Shown: positions 6,293-15,125 of the stretch, piece after piece
Numbering within the stretch: position 1 is the stretch's first letter
Layout: each line of letters starts with the position of its first letter
Source: Euryarchaeota archaeon UBA52
Lineage (GTDB): Archaea; Thermoplasmatota; Poseidoniia; Poseidoniales; Thalassarchaeaceae
DNA: 22,247 nucleotides
NCBI GenBank assembly: GCA_002505455.1
Contig: DAVB01000004.1
Span: forward strand, 1-22,247
Direction: 5' to 3'
Notes under the pieces: model-generated
Told to the model about the DNA's origin: nothing
The model's database searches: none
What the model saw: only the letters and a program-made list of their open reading frames with translations
Position numbers and translations under genes: made by a program

Positions 6293-8035
6293 ATGAGTAA
6301 AAATGAAGGAGTCATCTATCGAATATCTGGACCTGTCGTTACAGCGACCGGAATTGAAGCAAGAATGTACGAGGTGGTCCGTGTTGGCCATGAGAAACTA
6401 ATGGGAGAGGTCATTGAGATACATGGCGAGCAGTCCGTCATACAGGTTTACGAAGACACATCGGGAATACGTCCAGGTGAACCTGTCCTGAGCACAGGAC
6501 AGACCCTGTCCGTTCAGTTAGGGCCAGGGCTACTCACCCAAATCTATGACGGCATACAGAGACCCCTTCAGACTCTTGAAGAGGTCATGGGTGTCTTCAT
6601 CACTCGTGGCGTGGATGCTGATGGGCTCGATCTGAAAAAGAAGTGGGATTTTGTTGCAACAGCATCTGTTGGTGATGATGTCACTGGGGGCCAGGTAATT
6701 GGAACCGTCCAAGAGACAGATACAATCACTCACAAGATCATGGTGCCCCCAAAAGCATCTGGAAAAATAAAGTCCATCAAGTCGGGAGAATTCAATGTCA
6801 CTCAGACGGTTTGTAAACTCGATGACGGAACTGAAATCCAAATGATGCAAGAGTGGCCAGTACGTCACCCTCGCCCCTTTTCGCAGAAGTACGCTCCCGA
6901 CACACCTTTGGTCACGGGCATGAGGATACTCGATTTCCTATTCCCTCTCGCCAAGGGCGGGGCAGCGGGGATACCAGGCCCCTTCGGCTCAGGCAAGACA
7001 GTTACACAACAATCACTCGCAAAGTACTCGGATGCCCAACTTGTCGTCTACATCGGTTGTGGTGAGAGAGGCAATGAGATGACCGAGGTTCTAGATGAGT
7101 TCCCTCACCTTATTGACCCTAACACTGGAAAGCCTCTGATGAACAGAACAGTCATGATCGCAAACACCTCGAACATGCCTGTGGCAGCGCGTGAAGCATC
7201 TGTCTACACGGGAATCACTATCGCAGAATACTTCCGAGATCAGGGATACGACGTTGCTCTGATGGCAGACTCCACTAGCCGGTGGGCAGAGGCCATGAGG
7301 GAGATATCCAGTCGCTTAGAGGAGATGCCCGGTGAAGAGGGATACCCAGCATATCTATCCAGTCGACTAGCAGAGTTCTACGAGCGTGCAGGACGTGTCG
7401 AGACTCTCAATGGCGAAGACGGCTCAGTCACTGTGATAGGCGCTGTTTCCCCTCCCGGCGGAGATATATCCGAACCTGTGAGCCAGGGAACCCTCAGGAT
7501 TGTCAAGGTTTTCTGGGGACTCGATGCCGGTCTGGCAAGGCAGCGACATTTCCCCGCCATTAACTGGCTCAGCTCATATTCGCTATACCCGCAGAGCCTG
7601 AATCAGTGGTTCCGCGATAACATCGCAAGCGACTTCCCAGAAGTCAGGACCCAGATCAGCGCGCTTCTGAAGGTTGAAGCCGAGTTGCAGGAGATCGTGC
7701 AACTCGTAGGTTCAGACGCGCTCCCAATCGATCAACAACTGACGTTGGAAGTCGCTCGTATGATTCGCGAGTACTTCCTGCAGCAGAATGGTTTCGATCC
7801 AATCGATGCCTACAGTGGCGTACAACAGCAGTATGCCATGGCGCAGGCTATTCTAACATTCCAGGAAGAGGCAAAGAAGGCAATGGCCGCTGGGGCACGA
7901 CTACAAGACGTTGTGAACGTACCAGCTCGTACTGAGCTAATGCGCGCCAGATTCGCTGAAGGTTACCTGGAGAAGATCGGCGGGCTCGTCGAGGCCATGG
8001 TGGTCGAAATCGCAGCAACTGCGGAGGCCAACTGA
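6293..8035 (+). CDS. atpA: A-type ATP synthase catalytic subunit A
   Basis: A 580-residue catalytic subunit of standard length. The N-terminal beta barrel starts at YRISGPVVTATG. Then comes the family-specific non-homologous insert (about residues 115-190), and the P-loop GPFGSGKT is at 229-236 with K235 contacting the ATP phosphates. Downstream are the catalytic segment IGCGERGNEM, the ADSTSRWAEAMREISSRLEE region, and SPPGGDISEPVSQGTLR, which is diagnostic for subunit A. Three copies alternate with B in the head and carry out ATP synthesis or hydrolysis. ATG 6293 is chosen because GGAAGTGA precedes it at 6281-6288. An in-frame ATG at 6263 overlaps atpF and has no ribosome-binding site. Confidence 0.97.
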   Translation: MSKNEGVIYRISGPVVTATGIEARMYEVVRVGHEKLMGEVIEIHGEQSVIQVYEDTSGIRPGEPVLSTGQTLSVQLGPGLLTQIYDGIQRPLQTLEEVMGVFITRGVDADGLDLKKKWDFVATASVGDDVTGGQVIGTVQETDTITHKIMVPPKASGKIKSIKSGEFNVTQTVCKLDDGTEIQMMQEWPVRHPRPFSQKYAPDTPLVTGMRILDFLFPLAKGGAAGIPGPFGSGKTVTQQSLAKYSDAQLVVYIGCGERGNEMTEVLDEFPHLIDPNTGKPLMNRTVMIANTSNMPVAAREASVYTGITIAEYFRDQGYDVALMADSTSRWAEAMREISSRLEEMPGEEGYPAYLSSRLAEFYERAGRVETLNGEDGSVTVIGAVSPPGGDISEPVSQGTLRIVKVFWGLDAGLARQRHFPAINWLSSYSLYPQSLNQWFRDNIASDFPEVRTQISALLKVEAELQEIVQLVGSDALPIDQQLTLEVARMIREYFLQQNGFDPIDAYSGVQQQYAMAQAILTFQEEAKKAMAAGARLQDVVNVPARTELMRARFAEGYLEKIGGLVEAMVVEIAATAEAN

Positions 8036-8049
8036 AGGAGGAATGATGA

Positions 8050-9432
8050 ATGACAAGCAAGGAGTATAAGACAATCACAGACATCAAAGGACCGCTAGTC
8101 TTCCTGGAGAAGACTGAACCAGTGGCTTATGGAGAGATCGTGAGCATCCGTCTGAGTGACGGATCTCAGAAAAATGGCCAAGTTTTGGACACCTCGGATG
8201 ATATGGTCGTGGTACAGGTCTTCGAAGGCACGGAAGCAATAGATCGTAAAGCGGGCGTGAAGTTCCTGGGGGATGTATTCAAGCTCCCAGTGAGCAAGGG
8301 CCTCGTAGGAAGAATCCTAGATGGAGCAGGACGCCCCCGTGACGGAGGCCCCGAAATAATCGCGGATGAGAATGCAGACATCATCGGCGCTGCAATAAAC
8401 CCCTATTCTAGACAGTCACCGCACGATTTCATACAAACCGGGGTCAGCGCCATAGACTGTTGTACGACACTGGTAAGAGGCCAGAAATTACCTATTTTCA
8501 GTGCATCCGGACTCCCACACAATGACATAGCCCTGCAAATCGCACGACAGGCAAAACTCAGGGATAGCGATGAGGAATTCATTGTGGTTTTCTGTGCAAT
8601 GGGCATCACGGCGGAAGAGTACAACTTCTTCAGATCAGATCTTGAGCGTACGGGTGCTCTAGAGAATGCTGCGTTATTCGTGAATCTTGCAGACGATCCT
8701 GCTGTTGAACGGCTGATCACCCCGCGCCTCGCACTCACTGCGGCCGAATACCTCGCATTCGAGCATGATTACCACGTTCTTGTCATATACACTGACATGA
8801 CGAACTACTGCGATTCGCTGCGACAGATTGGAGCTGCTAGGGAAGAGGTCCCGGGCCGACGTGGATACCCGGGATACATGTACACGGATCTCGCTATGCT
8901 CTACGAGCGCGCAGGAATTGTGAAGGGGAAGAAGGGCAGCATAACCCAATTCCCCATTCTTACTATGCCAGGAGACGATATCACCCACCCTATACCGGAT
9001 CTATCGGGATACATAACTGAGGGGCAAATCGTTATCTCAAGAGAACTCCACCAGGCGGGAATCTATCCTCCGATTAACGTTCTCCCGTCCCTATCCAGGC
9101 TGATGGGGTCCTGCATCGGTGAGAAGACCACGCGAGATGATCACAAGAAAGTCAGTGATCAGATGTACGCAGCATACGCACAAGGAAGAGAATTGAGGGG
9201 TCTCGTTGCGATCGTCGGCGAGGATGCACTTAACGAGAGAGACTTGCAACTTCTGAAGTTCGCAGATATCTTCGAGGACAAGTTCCTGAGGCAAGACAGG
9301 GATGAAGATCGAACCATCGACGAGACTCTGAATCTTTGTTGGGAACTCATGACGAATATCGATACAAAGTACCTCGTCAGACTCGATCAAGAACTCATCG
9401 AGAAGTACCATCCTGAAGAGAAGAAAGAATGA
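8050..9432 (+). CDS. atpB: A-type ATP synthase subunit B (non-catalytic head)
   Basis: A 460-residue subunit B. It has the same RecA-like fold as A but no P-loop: the corresponding position reads FSASGLPHNDIALQIARQA, the standard subunit B signature. Other family segments are GVSAIDCCTTLVRGQKLPIF, VIYTDMTNYCDSLRQIGAAREEVPGRRGYPGYMYTDLA and LTMPGDDITHPIPDLSGYITEGQI. B alternates with A in the hexamer and contributes residues at the interface. The start at 8050 is supported by AAGGAGG at 8035-8041, 8 bases upstream. It follows atpA after 14 bases. Confidence 0.97.
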   Translation: MTSKEYKTITDIKGPLVFLEKTEPVAYGEIVSIRLSDGSQKNGQVLDTSDDMVVVQVFEGTEAIDRKAGVKFLGDVFKLPVSKGLVGRILDGAGRPRDGGPEIIADENADIIGAAINPYSRQSPHDFIQTGVSAIDCCTTLVRGQKLPIFSASGLPHNDIALQIARQAKLRDSDEEFIVVFCAMGITAEEYNFFRSDLERTGALENAALFVNLADDPAVERLITPRLALTAAEYLAFEHDYHVLVIYTDMTNYCDSLRQIGAAREEVPGRRGYPGYMYTDLAMLYERAGIVKGKKGSITQFPILTMPGDDITHPIPDLSGYITEGQIVISRELHQAGIYPPINVLPSLSRLMGSCIGEKTTRDDHKKVSDQMYAAYAQGRELRGLVAIVGEDALNERDLQLLKFADIFEDKFLRQDRDEDRTIDETLNLCWELMTNIDTKYLVRLDQELIEKYHPEEKKE

Positions 9433-9456
9433 ATTTGAGGGAAATAGGGCTTATTT

Positions 9457-9463
9457 GGAGGTG
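9457..9463 (+). promoter_or_regulatory. Shine-Dalgarno that supports a TTG start for atpD
   Basis: GGAGGTG at 9457-9463 lies 5 bases before TTG 9469. The nearby ATG at 9464 is in another frame, so the site fits a TTG initiation for subunit D. Confidence 0.65.
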
Positions 9464-9468
9464 ATGTT

Positions 9469-10086
9469 TTGGCTTTGGATATCAAACCAACTCGAAGTGA
9501 ATTAATCAACCTCAAGCGACGTATCAAGCAGACTCAGAATGGGTATAAACTTCTCAAAATGAAGAGAGATGGACTCTTTCATGAGTTCAGAATGCTTCTT
9601 GCAGACATGATAAAAGCAAGAGAAGACCTTCTGGAGGCTTATAGGGCCGCTATCAAATCGATTAGCCTTGCAAGCAGCATAGAAGGCGCACTCCCCGTCA
9701 AAAGTACCGCCATTGCGATCGCCACTCGCCCCGAAGTTGAAGTTTCAAAGCGTAATATCATGGGCGTTGTCGTCCCAAGCGTAACCGGAGAGCATCTGAC
9801 TTCAACGATTCAGGAACGTGGCATAGGACTCATCGGCGGATCAGCGTATATCGATGAAGCAGCAGACGCATATTCCAATCTAATCGAGAACATCGTAAAG
9901 GCTGCTGAGATGGAAGCAACTCTCAAGAAACTTCTTGCAGAAATAGAAGCTACGAAAAGAAGAGTCAACGCACTCGAATTCAAGGTAATCCCTGAAATGA
10001 AGGAAGCACAGACATTTATCCAACTAAGACTCGAAGAAATGGAGCGCGAAGAGACATTCCGCCTAAAGAGATTCAAGAACAAATAG
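9469..10086 (+). CDS. atpD: A-type ATP synthase subunit D (central rotor shaft)
   Basis: A 205-residue protein that matches subunit D in length and layout: an N-terminal long helix (TRSELINLKRRIKQTQNGYKLLKMKRDGL), a middle hairpin region, and a C-terminal long helix (TKRRVNALEFKVIPEMKEA, about residues 164-182) that packs antiparallel with the first to form the rotating shaft inside A3B3. The start codon is TTG, unlike its neighbours, but a full GGAGGTG site 5 bases upstream supports it. It is the last recognisable ATP synthase gene; a separate G subunit is not seen. The stop is 35 bases before the next codirectional gene. Confidence 0.94.
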   Translation: MALDIKPTRSELINLKRRIKQTQNGYKLLKMKRDGLFHEFRMLLADMIKAREDLLEAYRAAIKSISLASSIEGALPVKSTAIAIATRPEVEVSKRNIMGVVVPSVTGEHLTSTIQERGIGLIGGSAYIDEAADAYSNLIENIVKAAEMEATLKKLLAEIEATKRRVNALEFKVIPEMKEAQTFIQLRLEEMEREETFRLKRFKNK

Positions 10087-10121
10087 ATCGATCCCGACCT
10101 CCATCTGAACAAGTCATTGAA

Positions 10122-12566
10122 ATGACTCCCCGGGGTGACATTCCCGGAGAGATACACTTGGCAGGGCAGAATACCATCACCATTCACCGTAGAGAATGGT
10201 CTCGTTCTGAACTAATCGAGCGTATAGCATCCCGCTTTTTCATCATCGGCGATGAATCAATCAGTCGTTATTCCTGGATAGTCGAAGCTAGGTCGGGTTA
10301 CTCCAACGGAGATGCCATTTCAGGACTCAATGAAGAACTAGTCCAACTCGGATTAATTGGAACGATAAGTTCCATGGATCCCCCTACTCTAACAATTAGG
10401 GACAGATCCTATGGTTCAGATATACTGCCTTCATGGCAACTGGCCTCGATCTGGTTATTCTCAACAATAATGGCCATATTCGCAGGGAGCGCATGGTCAA
10501 GTAATGTTGGCATCTCTGGAAATACGTACGTCGCTTCTACGCTATACTACGCTTTACCGCTCATACTCACATTGGCATTCGCCAGCGAGTGTAAGCGAAG
10601 GATGAATCGAGATGCAGGAATTAGATCCGGCCAGATAATACCGCTCGCCATTCCTCAAATTTCACCAATATGGTGGCCTTTCGGAATCTTCGGACTCTTT
10701 GGTCAGAAGAGTTCCGAACACACGCCTGTCCCCGATAGAAGGACACTCGCTAAAATTGAGATAACGATTCCTGCTATCCTATTCACAGTGGGCCAGCCTC
10801 TAATTCTGGCAGGGATACTCCTCACCCCCTCCTCTCCTCCGGAGGGTCTCGCATCTGCTCCATTGGTATTCCATGGCAGCGTCATACCAAATCTAATCGC
10901 ACCACTATTAATCGAATCAGATGTCGGAATTAGGCTTCAGTGGATTCACCCCCTGGGTCTTGCAGGATTGTCTTTGAGCGTCCTTGGATGGTTGCTATTG
11001 CTTCCGATCCCGGGCCTTCCAGGGGACAGGATCCTTTCCGCAATAATGGGGAGCGATCGACACCTAGAGATATCTTCCCAGAATATGTTATTCGTAGCGT
11101 CTCTGGGCGCCTTGGTCCTCGTATTCGTTTCAAGCAACTTCGTACCATGGCTACTAATTGCGACAGTCGCCTGTATGCGGCGTTTTGGCAATGATCAGCT
11201 TAGACCCCCAGTCGTGATCAATTTGGCCGATGGATTCCCGAGAGAATCCCTCGAGAGATACGCTGCTGCAACAATTATCATACTTCTTCTTGGAGTTCCT
11301 GGGATGTCACCTGCGACTGAATTCGAACAGTGGTCGGAGGGATTAGACCCAACAGCATGGCCGTCAAGTATCGAGGTCAATGAAACACAAGAATTTGAAA
11401 TTCCGCTTACCCCTATCGGAGCAATACCCTTGTCGGGGGAGATCGCGATTGAAATCGACGATCCCTCCGAATCAGGCTGGCAAGTCACGGATTCAGGTGG
11501 CACGCCGGTCGACGATATCAAATTCGAGAATGTCATTCAGAGCAACGAACAAAAGATATCGTTGAAGCTGGTATCCAGCCCGCCTGAGTCACATCTTGTA
11601 CATCCAGCCAGAATCATCCTCACAATCGACGACGGCGTCACCATCAGACAGCATCCGATTCTTGTTACGATCCCGGGCGGAAGTGCGCCATTCTCGTCTT
11701 CGTGGTTGTTGGAAGGAAACTCTACATCTGCATGTATCGATATCGAGACATCCATTGGTGACCCGGGCATATGGTCAGTGGAACACCCATTCTGGCTATC
11801 GGATAACACTGAGATGGAACCAGGCGTTCGTAGCAGACATTGCATAGAACCTCTCCCAGGGGCCATAGAAGGTGCCGATAGGGACGACAGGGGGCGAGCA
11901 ATGGCCCCAGAAATCACATTTACACCTGAAGGAGAAGATCAGGGGGATGCACGCTCATGGCAACTCCCGATAAAGGCGAGTGAATCCTGGCTAGGTCTAC
12001 CAAGCGGCAATTGGAGTGTTCCGGATAGGATGCTGATCCCAAATGCCATGATCGCCCACGGAAGTCCTGATTTCGATCCCAGCTGTGTAAAAACATCCTC
12101 CATGGACACACATACAAATCTCGAAGGCCCCATAGACTGGAATATAGGGACGGCATCTTTGATACTCTCCGCGAATCCCACTTCAGTCAATCTAACAATT
12201 CCTTCCGAGGGTTGGGTGGTTGTGTGTGAAGGCCGCGATATTATCGAGGTTCTGAGGATAAAAGAGGGCTTAGATATCCAATCATCAGTTTCAGGAATGG
12301 GCATAGCCATCGATTCGGAGAAATTCTCCATCGAGAACAGGGAGAATATGACGGTTACAGTAAGTAGGGAATGGTCTGGGGATGTACCGTCTCTTGAGGT
12401 CTGGTATGTTGACGGTCCTGATTCGATACCTGCAAACCAATCCATAGAGATAACAGTTACCTTCGATAACAGTGGAGGCGCTTTCGGCTTCGCCTGGATC
12501 ACGACTGATAGCAACGGAGTGGTCCTTCATCTCGCAGCCAGATGCCCATGGGGAGGATGTACCTGA
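10122..12566 (+). CDS. Site-2-protease-like (M50/EGY-type) membrane pseudoprotease with large beta-rich ectodomain
   Basis: An 814-residue protein in three parts. Residues 1-100 form a small cytoplasmic alpha/beta domain. Residues 105-395 hold about six membrane helices. Residues 400-814 form a soluble, beta-rich tail with six cysteines, ending CPWGGCT. The membrane part follows the EGY-like site-2 protease order: a YYALPLILTLAFA helix, a P-rich stretch, FGIFGLFG, PVPDRRTLAKIEI (203-215), and IHPLGLAGLSLSVLGWLLLLP (275-295). The metal-binding HExxH, however, is replaced by SECKR (155-159), and the LDGG aspartate is replaced by proline (LPGD, 299-302). Proteolysis by the usual zinc mechanism is therefore not expected. 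It lies 35 bases after atpD, and its stop overlaps the panE start by one base. No clear ribosome-binding site precedes ATG 10122. The family call is by pattern; the function is unknown. Confidence 0.7.
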   Translation: MTPRGDIPGEIHLAGQNTITIHRREWSRSELIERIASRFFIIGDESISRYSWIVEARSGYSNGDAISGLNEELVQLGLIGTISSMDPPTLTIRDRSYGSDILPSWQLASIWLFSTIMAIFAGSAWSSNVGISGNTYVASTLYYALPLILTLAFASECKRRMNRDAGIRSGQIIPLAIPQISPIWWPFGIFGLFGQKSSEHTPVPDRRTLAKIEITIPAILFTVGQPLILAGILLTPSSPPEGLASAPLVFHGSVIPNLIAPLLIESDVGIRLQWIHPLGLAGLSLSVLGWLLLLPIPGLPGDRILSAIMGSDRHLEISSQNMLFVASLGALVLVFVSSNFVPWLLIATVACMRRFGNDQLRPPVVINLADGFPRESLERYAAATIIILLLGVPGMSPATEFEQWSEGLDPTAWPSSIEVNETQEFEIPLTPIGAIPLSGEIAIEIDDPSESGWQVTDSGGTPVDDIKFENVIQSNEQKISLKLVSSPPESHLVHPARIILTIDDGVTIRQHPILVTIPGGSAPFSSSWLLEGNSTSACIDIETSIGDPGIWSVEHPFWLSDNTEMEPGVRSRHCIEPLPGAIEGADRDDRGRAMAPEITFTPEGEDQGDARSWQLPIKASESWLGLPSGNWSVPDRMLIPNAMIAHGSPDFDPSCVKTSSMDTHTNLEGPIDWNIGTASLILSANPTSVNLTIPSEGWVVVCEGRDIIEVLRIKEGLDIQSSVSGMGIAIDSEKFSIENRENMTVTVSREWSGDVPSLEVWYVDGPDSIPANQSIEITVTFDNSGGAFGFAWITTDSNGVVLHLAARCPWGGCT
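12551..12557 (+). promoter_or_regulatory. Shine-Dalgarno that fixes the panE start
   Basis: GGGAGGA at 12551-12557 is inside the end of the upstream gene, 8 bases before ATG 12566. It favours that start over the in-frame ATG at 12542. Confidence 0.65.
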
Positions 12567-13516
12567 TGCGCATAGCCGTACTTGGTGTCGGATCAATAGG
12601 CGGACTAATCTTAGGGGCACTAAGCACGACAGATCATGTGCTAGTCGCTGTATCTAGAGCAGAAACAGCACTTCGACTCTCTGCTGAGGGATTGGTGCTG
12701 CATCATCACGATGGTCCAATCGAGATGATCCCACCAAGTAGATTTGAGGTAGTGGATACAACGATAGATGAAGAAGCATCCCAAGTATCCGACTCGATTG
12801 ATATCGCAATAATATGCGGAAAGTCTGGAGATACTGAGCTACTCGGTCGGATTGCTCGTAATTTGCTCGTTCCGTCTGGCATGGTTCTGAGCCTACAGAA
12901 TGGCCTAGGAAATGTCGAGAAATTGAACCGGATTATCGGTAAAGAAAGAGTGCTAGGGGGCTCAACTACTCATGGCGCTTGGAAAGACGAGTCTGGAGGG
13001 ATACATTGGGCTGGTTTTGGAGATATAACTCTAGGATCCCTTGAGAGCAAGTCCCCCGGACAGATTGAAACATCACTGATTCAGGCATTCGAGCATGCCA
13101 ATCTCAAACCATCGTGGTCCCCAGACCTCAACTCTTCGATATGGATGAAGGCGATTATCAATGTTGCAATAAATCCCATTTGTGCGATTGCAGGTCTGGA
13201 GAACGGGATGATAGAATCGGACCCGCATCTCCTTTCACTTTCTTTGGCAGCTGCATCCGAAGCAGCAACAGTTGCAAGAAGTAAGGGAGTTGATTTTCCC
13301 GATATTGATATTGAGAGCAGGGTAATCGAGGTGATAAGGTCAACATCGAACAATCGATGTTCCATGCTTCAGGATTTAATGTCCGGACGAAGAACAGAAA
13401 TCGATTCACTCTGCGGTCGTATATCCGAAGAAGCCGAGATATCAGGAGTTCCAGTGCCTGTAAATTCGACACTCTACGCATTGGTGAAAGCAATCGAGAC
13501 TGCGAATTCCGTATGA
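12566..13516 (+). CDS. panE: 2-dehydropantoate 2-reductase (ketopantoate reductase)
   Basis: A 316-residue enzyme that reduces 2-dehydropantoate to pantoate with NAD(P)H on the route to coenzyme A. The N-terminal dinucleotide fold has GVGSIGG at 7-13. The catalytic and substrate residues of the family are in place by spacing: N112 in LQNGLGN, K195 with N199 and N203 in MKAIINVAINPICAI (the spacing of K176, N180 and N184 in E. coli), and E278 in GRRTEID, with SMLQD (266-270) upstream. ATG 12566 overlaps the TGA of the upstream gene by one base, so translation is probably coupled. Its end is 4 bases from the end of nadB, which converges on it. Earlier in-frame ATG codons lie inside the preceding gene and would add residues before the Rossmann fold. 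Confidence 0.95.
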   Translation: MRIAVLGVGSIGGLILGALSTTDHVLVAVSRAETALRLSAEGLVLHHHDGPIEMIPPSRFEVVDTTIDEEASQVSDSIDIAIICGKSGDTELLGRIARNLLVPSGMVLSLQNGLGNVEKLNRIIGKERVLGGSTTHGAWKDESGGIHWAGFGDITLGSLESKSPGQIETSLIQAFEHANLKPSWSPDLNSSIWMKAIINVAINPICAIAGLENGMIESDPHLLSLSLAAASEAATVARSKGVDFPDIDIESRVIEVIRSTSNNRCSMLQDLMSGRRTEIDSLCGRISEEAEISGVPVPVNSTLYALVKAIETANSV

Positions 13517-13520
13517 GACA

Positions 13521-15125
13521 TCACTCCAAGTCAATGTTGTAATGTAGACCGACATTCTCTCTTCTTTTAATTGAAGATTCGATTATGAGTCCAGCACATA
13601 TGATCAGATTCCGAAGCTCAACCAGCTCTCTGGTTGGAAGACTCCCTCTCCATATGTTTTCCAACTCATCTTCTAGATGTGACACCCTCCGCCTGGCTCT
13701 CATAAGTCTCGAATCGCTCTTAACAAGTCCAACATCGCGCGTCATCATATTCCTGAGGGCGAGTAAATCAGTTCCAAGAGGAGCATGCTCAATCAACTCA
13801 GACAGTCCCTCAGCCCTCCAATCTGGAATATGTTCGATCTTATTCACCTCAGGAGCGAACTCAGATACATGTTCTGAGCATCTTTCAGCAAAAACCACCG
13901 CTTCTAGAAGGCTATTCGAAGCGAGACGATTGGCGCCATGGAGCCCTGTGCAGGCTGTTTCTCCAATGGCATATAGGCCTGGAATAACTTCTCCATCTTT
14001 CAGGCTCCTGCCAAATCGATCGACAGATATCCCACCGACGAGATAGTGTGCAGCAGGGCGAACGGGTATCGGATCCGGCCCAAGGCTCAATCCCTGCTCT
14101 TCAAGACGTTCGCATATCGTCGGGAATGAGTCACGCAAAGAGTTCACGTCGAGATGTTCGGTTACCAACAGAACGTGCGATTCACCACTCATCTTCAGCT
14201 CCGCGTCAGTCGCTCTTGCTACCACATCCCTGGTCCCCAGACTGCCCATTGGAGAGTATTTCTTCATGTAGGACCAATCGGCGACCGATCCGCCTTCCTT
14301 ACGCCATCTGATGTGATCTTCTACAGTCATCAAGACTGCTCCATGCCCCCTCATTGCTTCAGTAATCAGGAAAGGCCGTTCTTGACCTTCCAATGCCGTG
14401 GGGTGGAATTGTATGAATTCCATATCGCGAATATCAGCACCACATCTCGACGCCATCGCAACGCCATCGCCAGTTGCAATCGTGGGGTTTGTTGTTGAAT
14501 TATACAGCATTCCGCAGCCTCCTGTGGCAAGTATTACCGCCGATCCGCGTATCGTCTCGACCAGACCATCCGACTTTAGACACCATATCCCGCAGACTCC
14601 TGATAATGGATCACCATGCTTTTTCTGAATTATGTCGATTGCCATCCAATCTTCCTTTATGACGAGCCCCATCATGCCTTTCTCGGACGTCGCCGCTTCC
14701 AACGCACCCTCGATCTCTGCACCTGTTCGGTCCTTAGCATGTAGAATTCTAGCCTCGGAGTGGCCACCTTCTCTTGCTTTGTGATACCCGTCAATCCCAC
14801 TATCGAACCCCACGCCAAAAGATACGAGATCGGATATTCTGTGGGCGGCTTCACTTACGACCGAGCGAACCACTTCCTCGTCACAGAGGCCTTTTCCAGA
14901 CGATATCGTATCTAGGACATGGGCTTCTATTGCTTTTTCATCATCCACATCCAGAACTGCAGCGATTCCACCCTGAGCCCAATTGGTCGAAGACGATGCG
15001 ATCCTGCTCTTTGTTACTACTAGCACACTTAGCCCCCTCTGCGTACACCTCAGTGCAGTGAACAATCCGGCGATACCAGAGCCGACAATCACGACATCGA
15101 ACTCAATGCCACGCATGCTCCCCAT
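13521..15125 (-). CDS. nadB: L-aspartate oxidase
   Basis: A 534-residue flavoenzyme that oxidises L-aspartate to iminoaspartate, the first step of de novo NAD synthesis. The FAD-binding GSGIAG is at 15-20. Family signatures include STNWAQGGIAA, REGGHSEARILHAKDRTG (about 118-135), FHPTAL with H241, RDVVAR with R299, RPAAHYLVGGI with H360, and the C-terminal FAD motif GLHGANRLASNSLLE (394-408). These match the E. coli active-site histidines and arginine in order and spacing. One deviation is RGHGA (259-263) where RGEGA is usual. The frame is open upstream to a TTG at 15230 through a T-rich tract, but ATG 15125 or 15116 fits the family better. No nadA or nadC is in the window. It is divergent from smc. 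Confidence 0.95.
   Translation of the reverse strand: MGSMRGIEFDVVIVGSGIAGLFTALRCTQRGLSVLVVTKSRIASSSTNWAQGGIAAVLDVDDEKAIEAHVLDTISSGKGLCDEEVVRSVVSEAAHRISDLVSFGVGFDSGIDGYHKAREGGHSEARILHAKDRTGAEIEGALEAATSEKGMMGLVIKEDWMAIDIIQKKHGDPLSGVCGIWCLKSDGLVETIRGSAVILATGGCGMLYNSTTNPTIATGDGVAMASRCGADIRDMEFIQFHPTALEGQERPFLITEAMRGHGAVLMTVEDHIRWRKEGGSVADWSYMKKYSPMGSLGTRDVVARATDAELKMSGESHVLLVTEHLDVNSLRDSFPTICERLEEQGLSLGPDPIPVRPAAHYLVGGISVDRFGRSLKDGEVIPGLYAIGETACTGLHGANRLASNSLLEAVVFAERCSEHVSEFAPEVNKIEHIPDWRAEGLSELIEHAPLGTDLLALRNMMTRDVGLVKSDSRLMRARRRVSHLEDELENIWRGSLPTRELVELRNLIICAGLIIESSIKRRENVGLHYNIDLE

Noticed and set aside
10122..10421. Reading the 814-residue protein as an extra ATP synthase stator subunit
   Set aside because: It has no similarity to subunit I or to any stalk subunit; the membrane pattern matches M50 proteases instead.
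11939..12514. Minus-strand frame of 191 codons opposite the pseudoprotease ectodomain
   Set aside because: It has no recognisable motifs or start signal, and the plus-strand gene runs unbroken through it.
13585..14046. Plus-strand frame of 153 codons opposite nadB
   Set aside because: It is antisense to conserved NadB motifs, with low-complexity Ser/Arg content typical of shadow frames.
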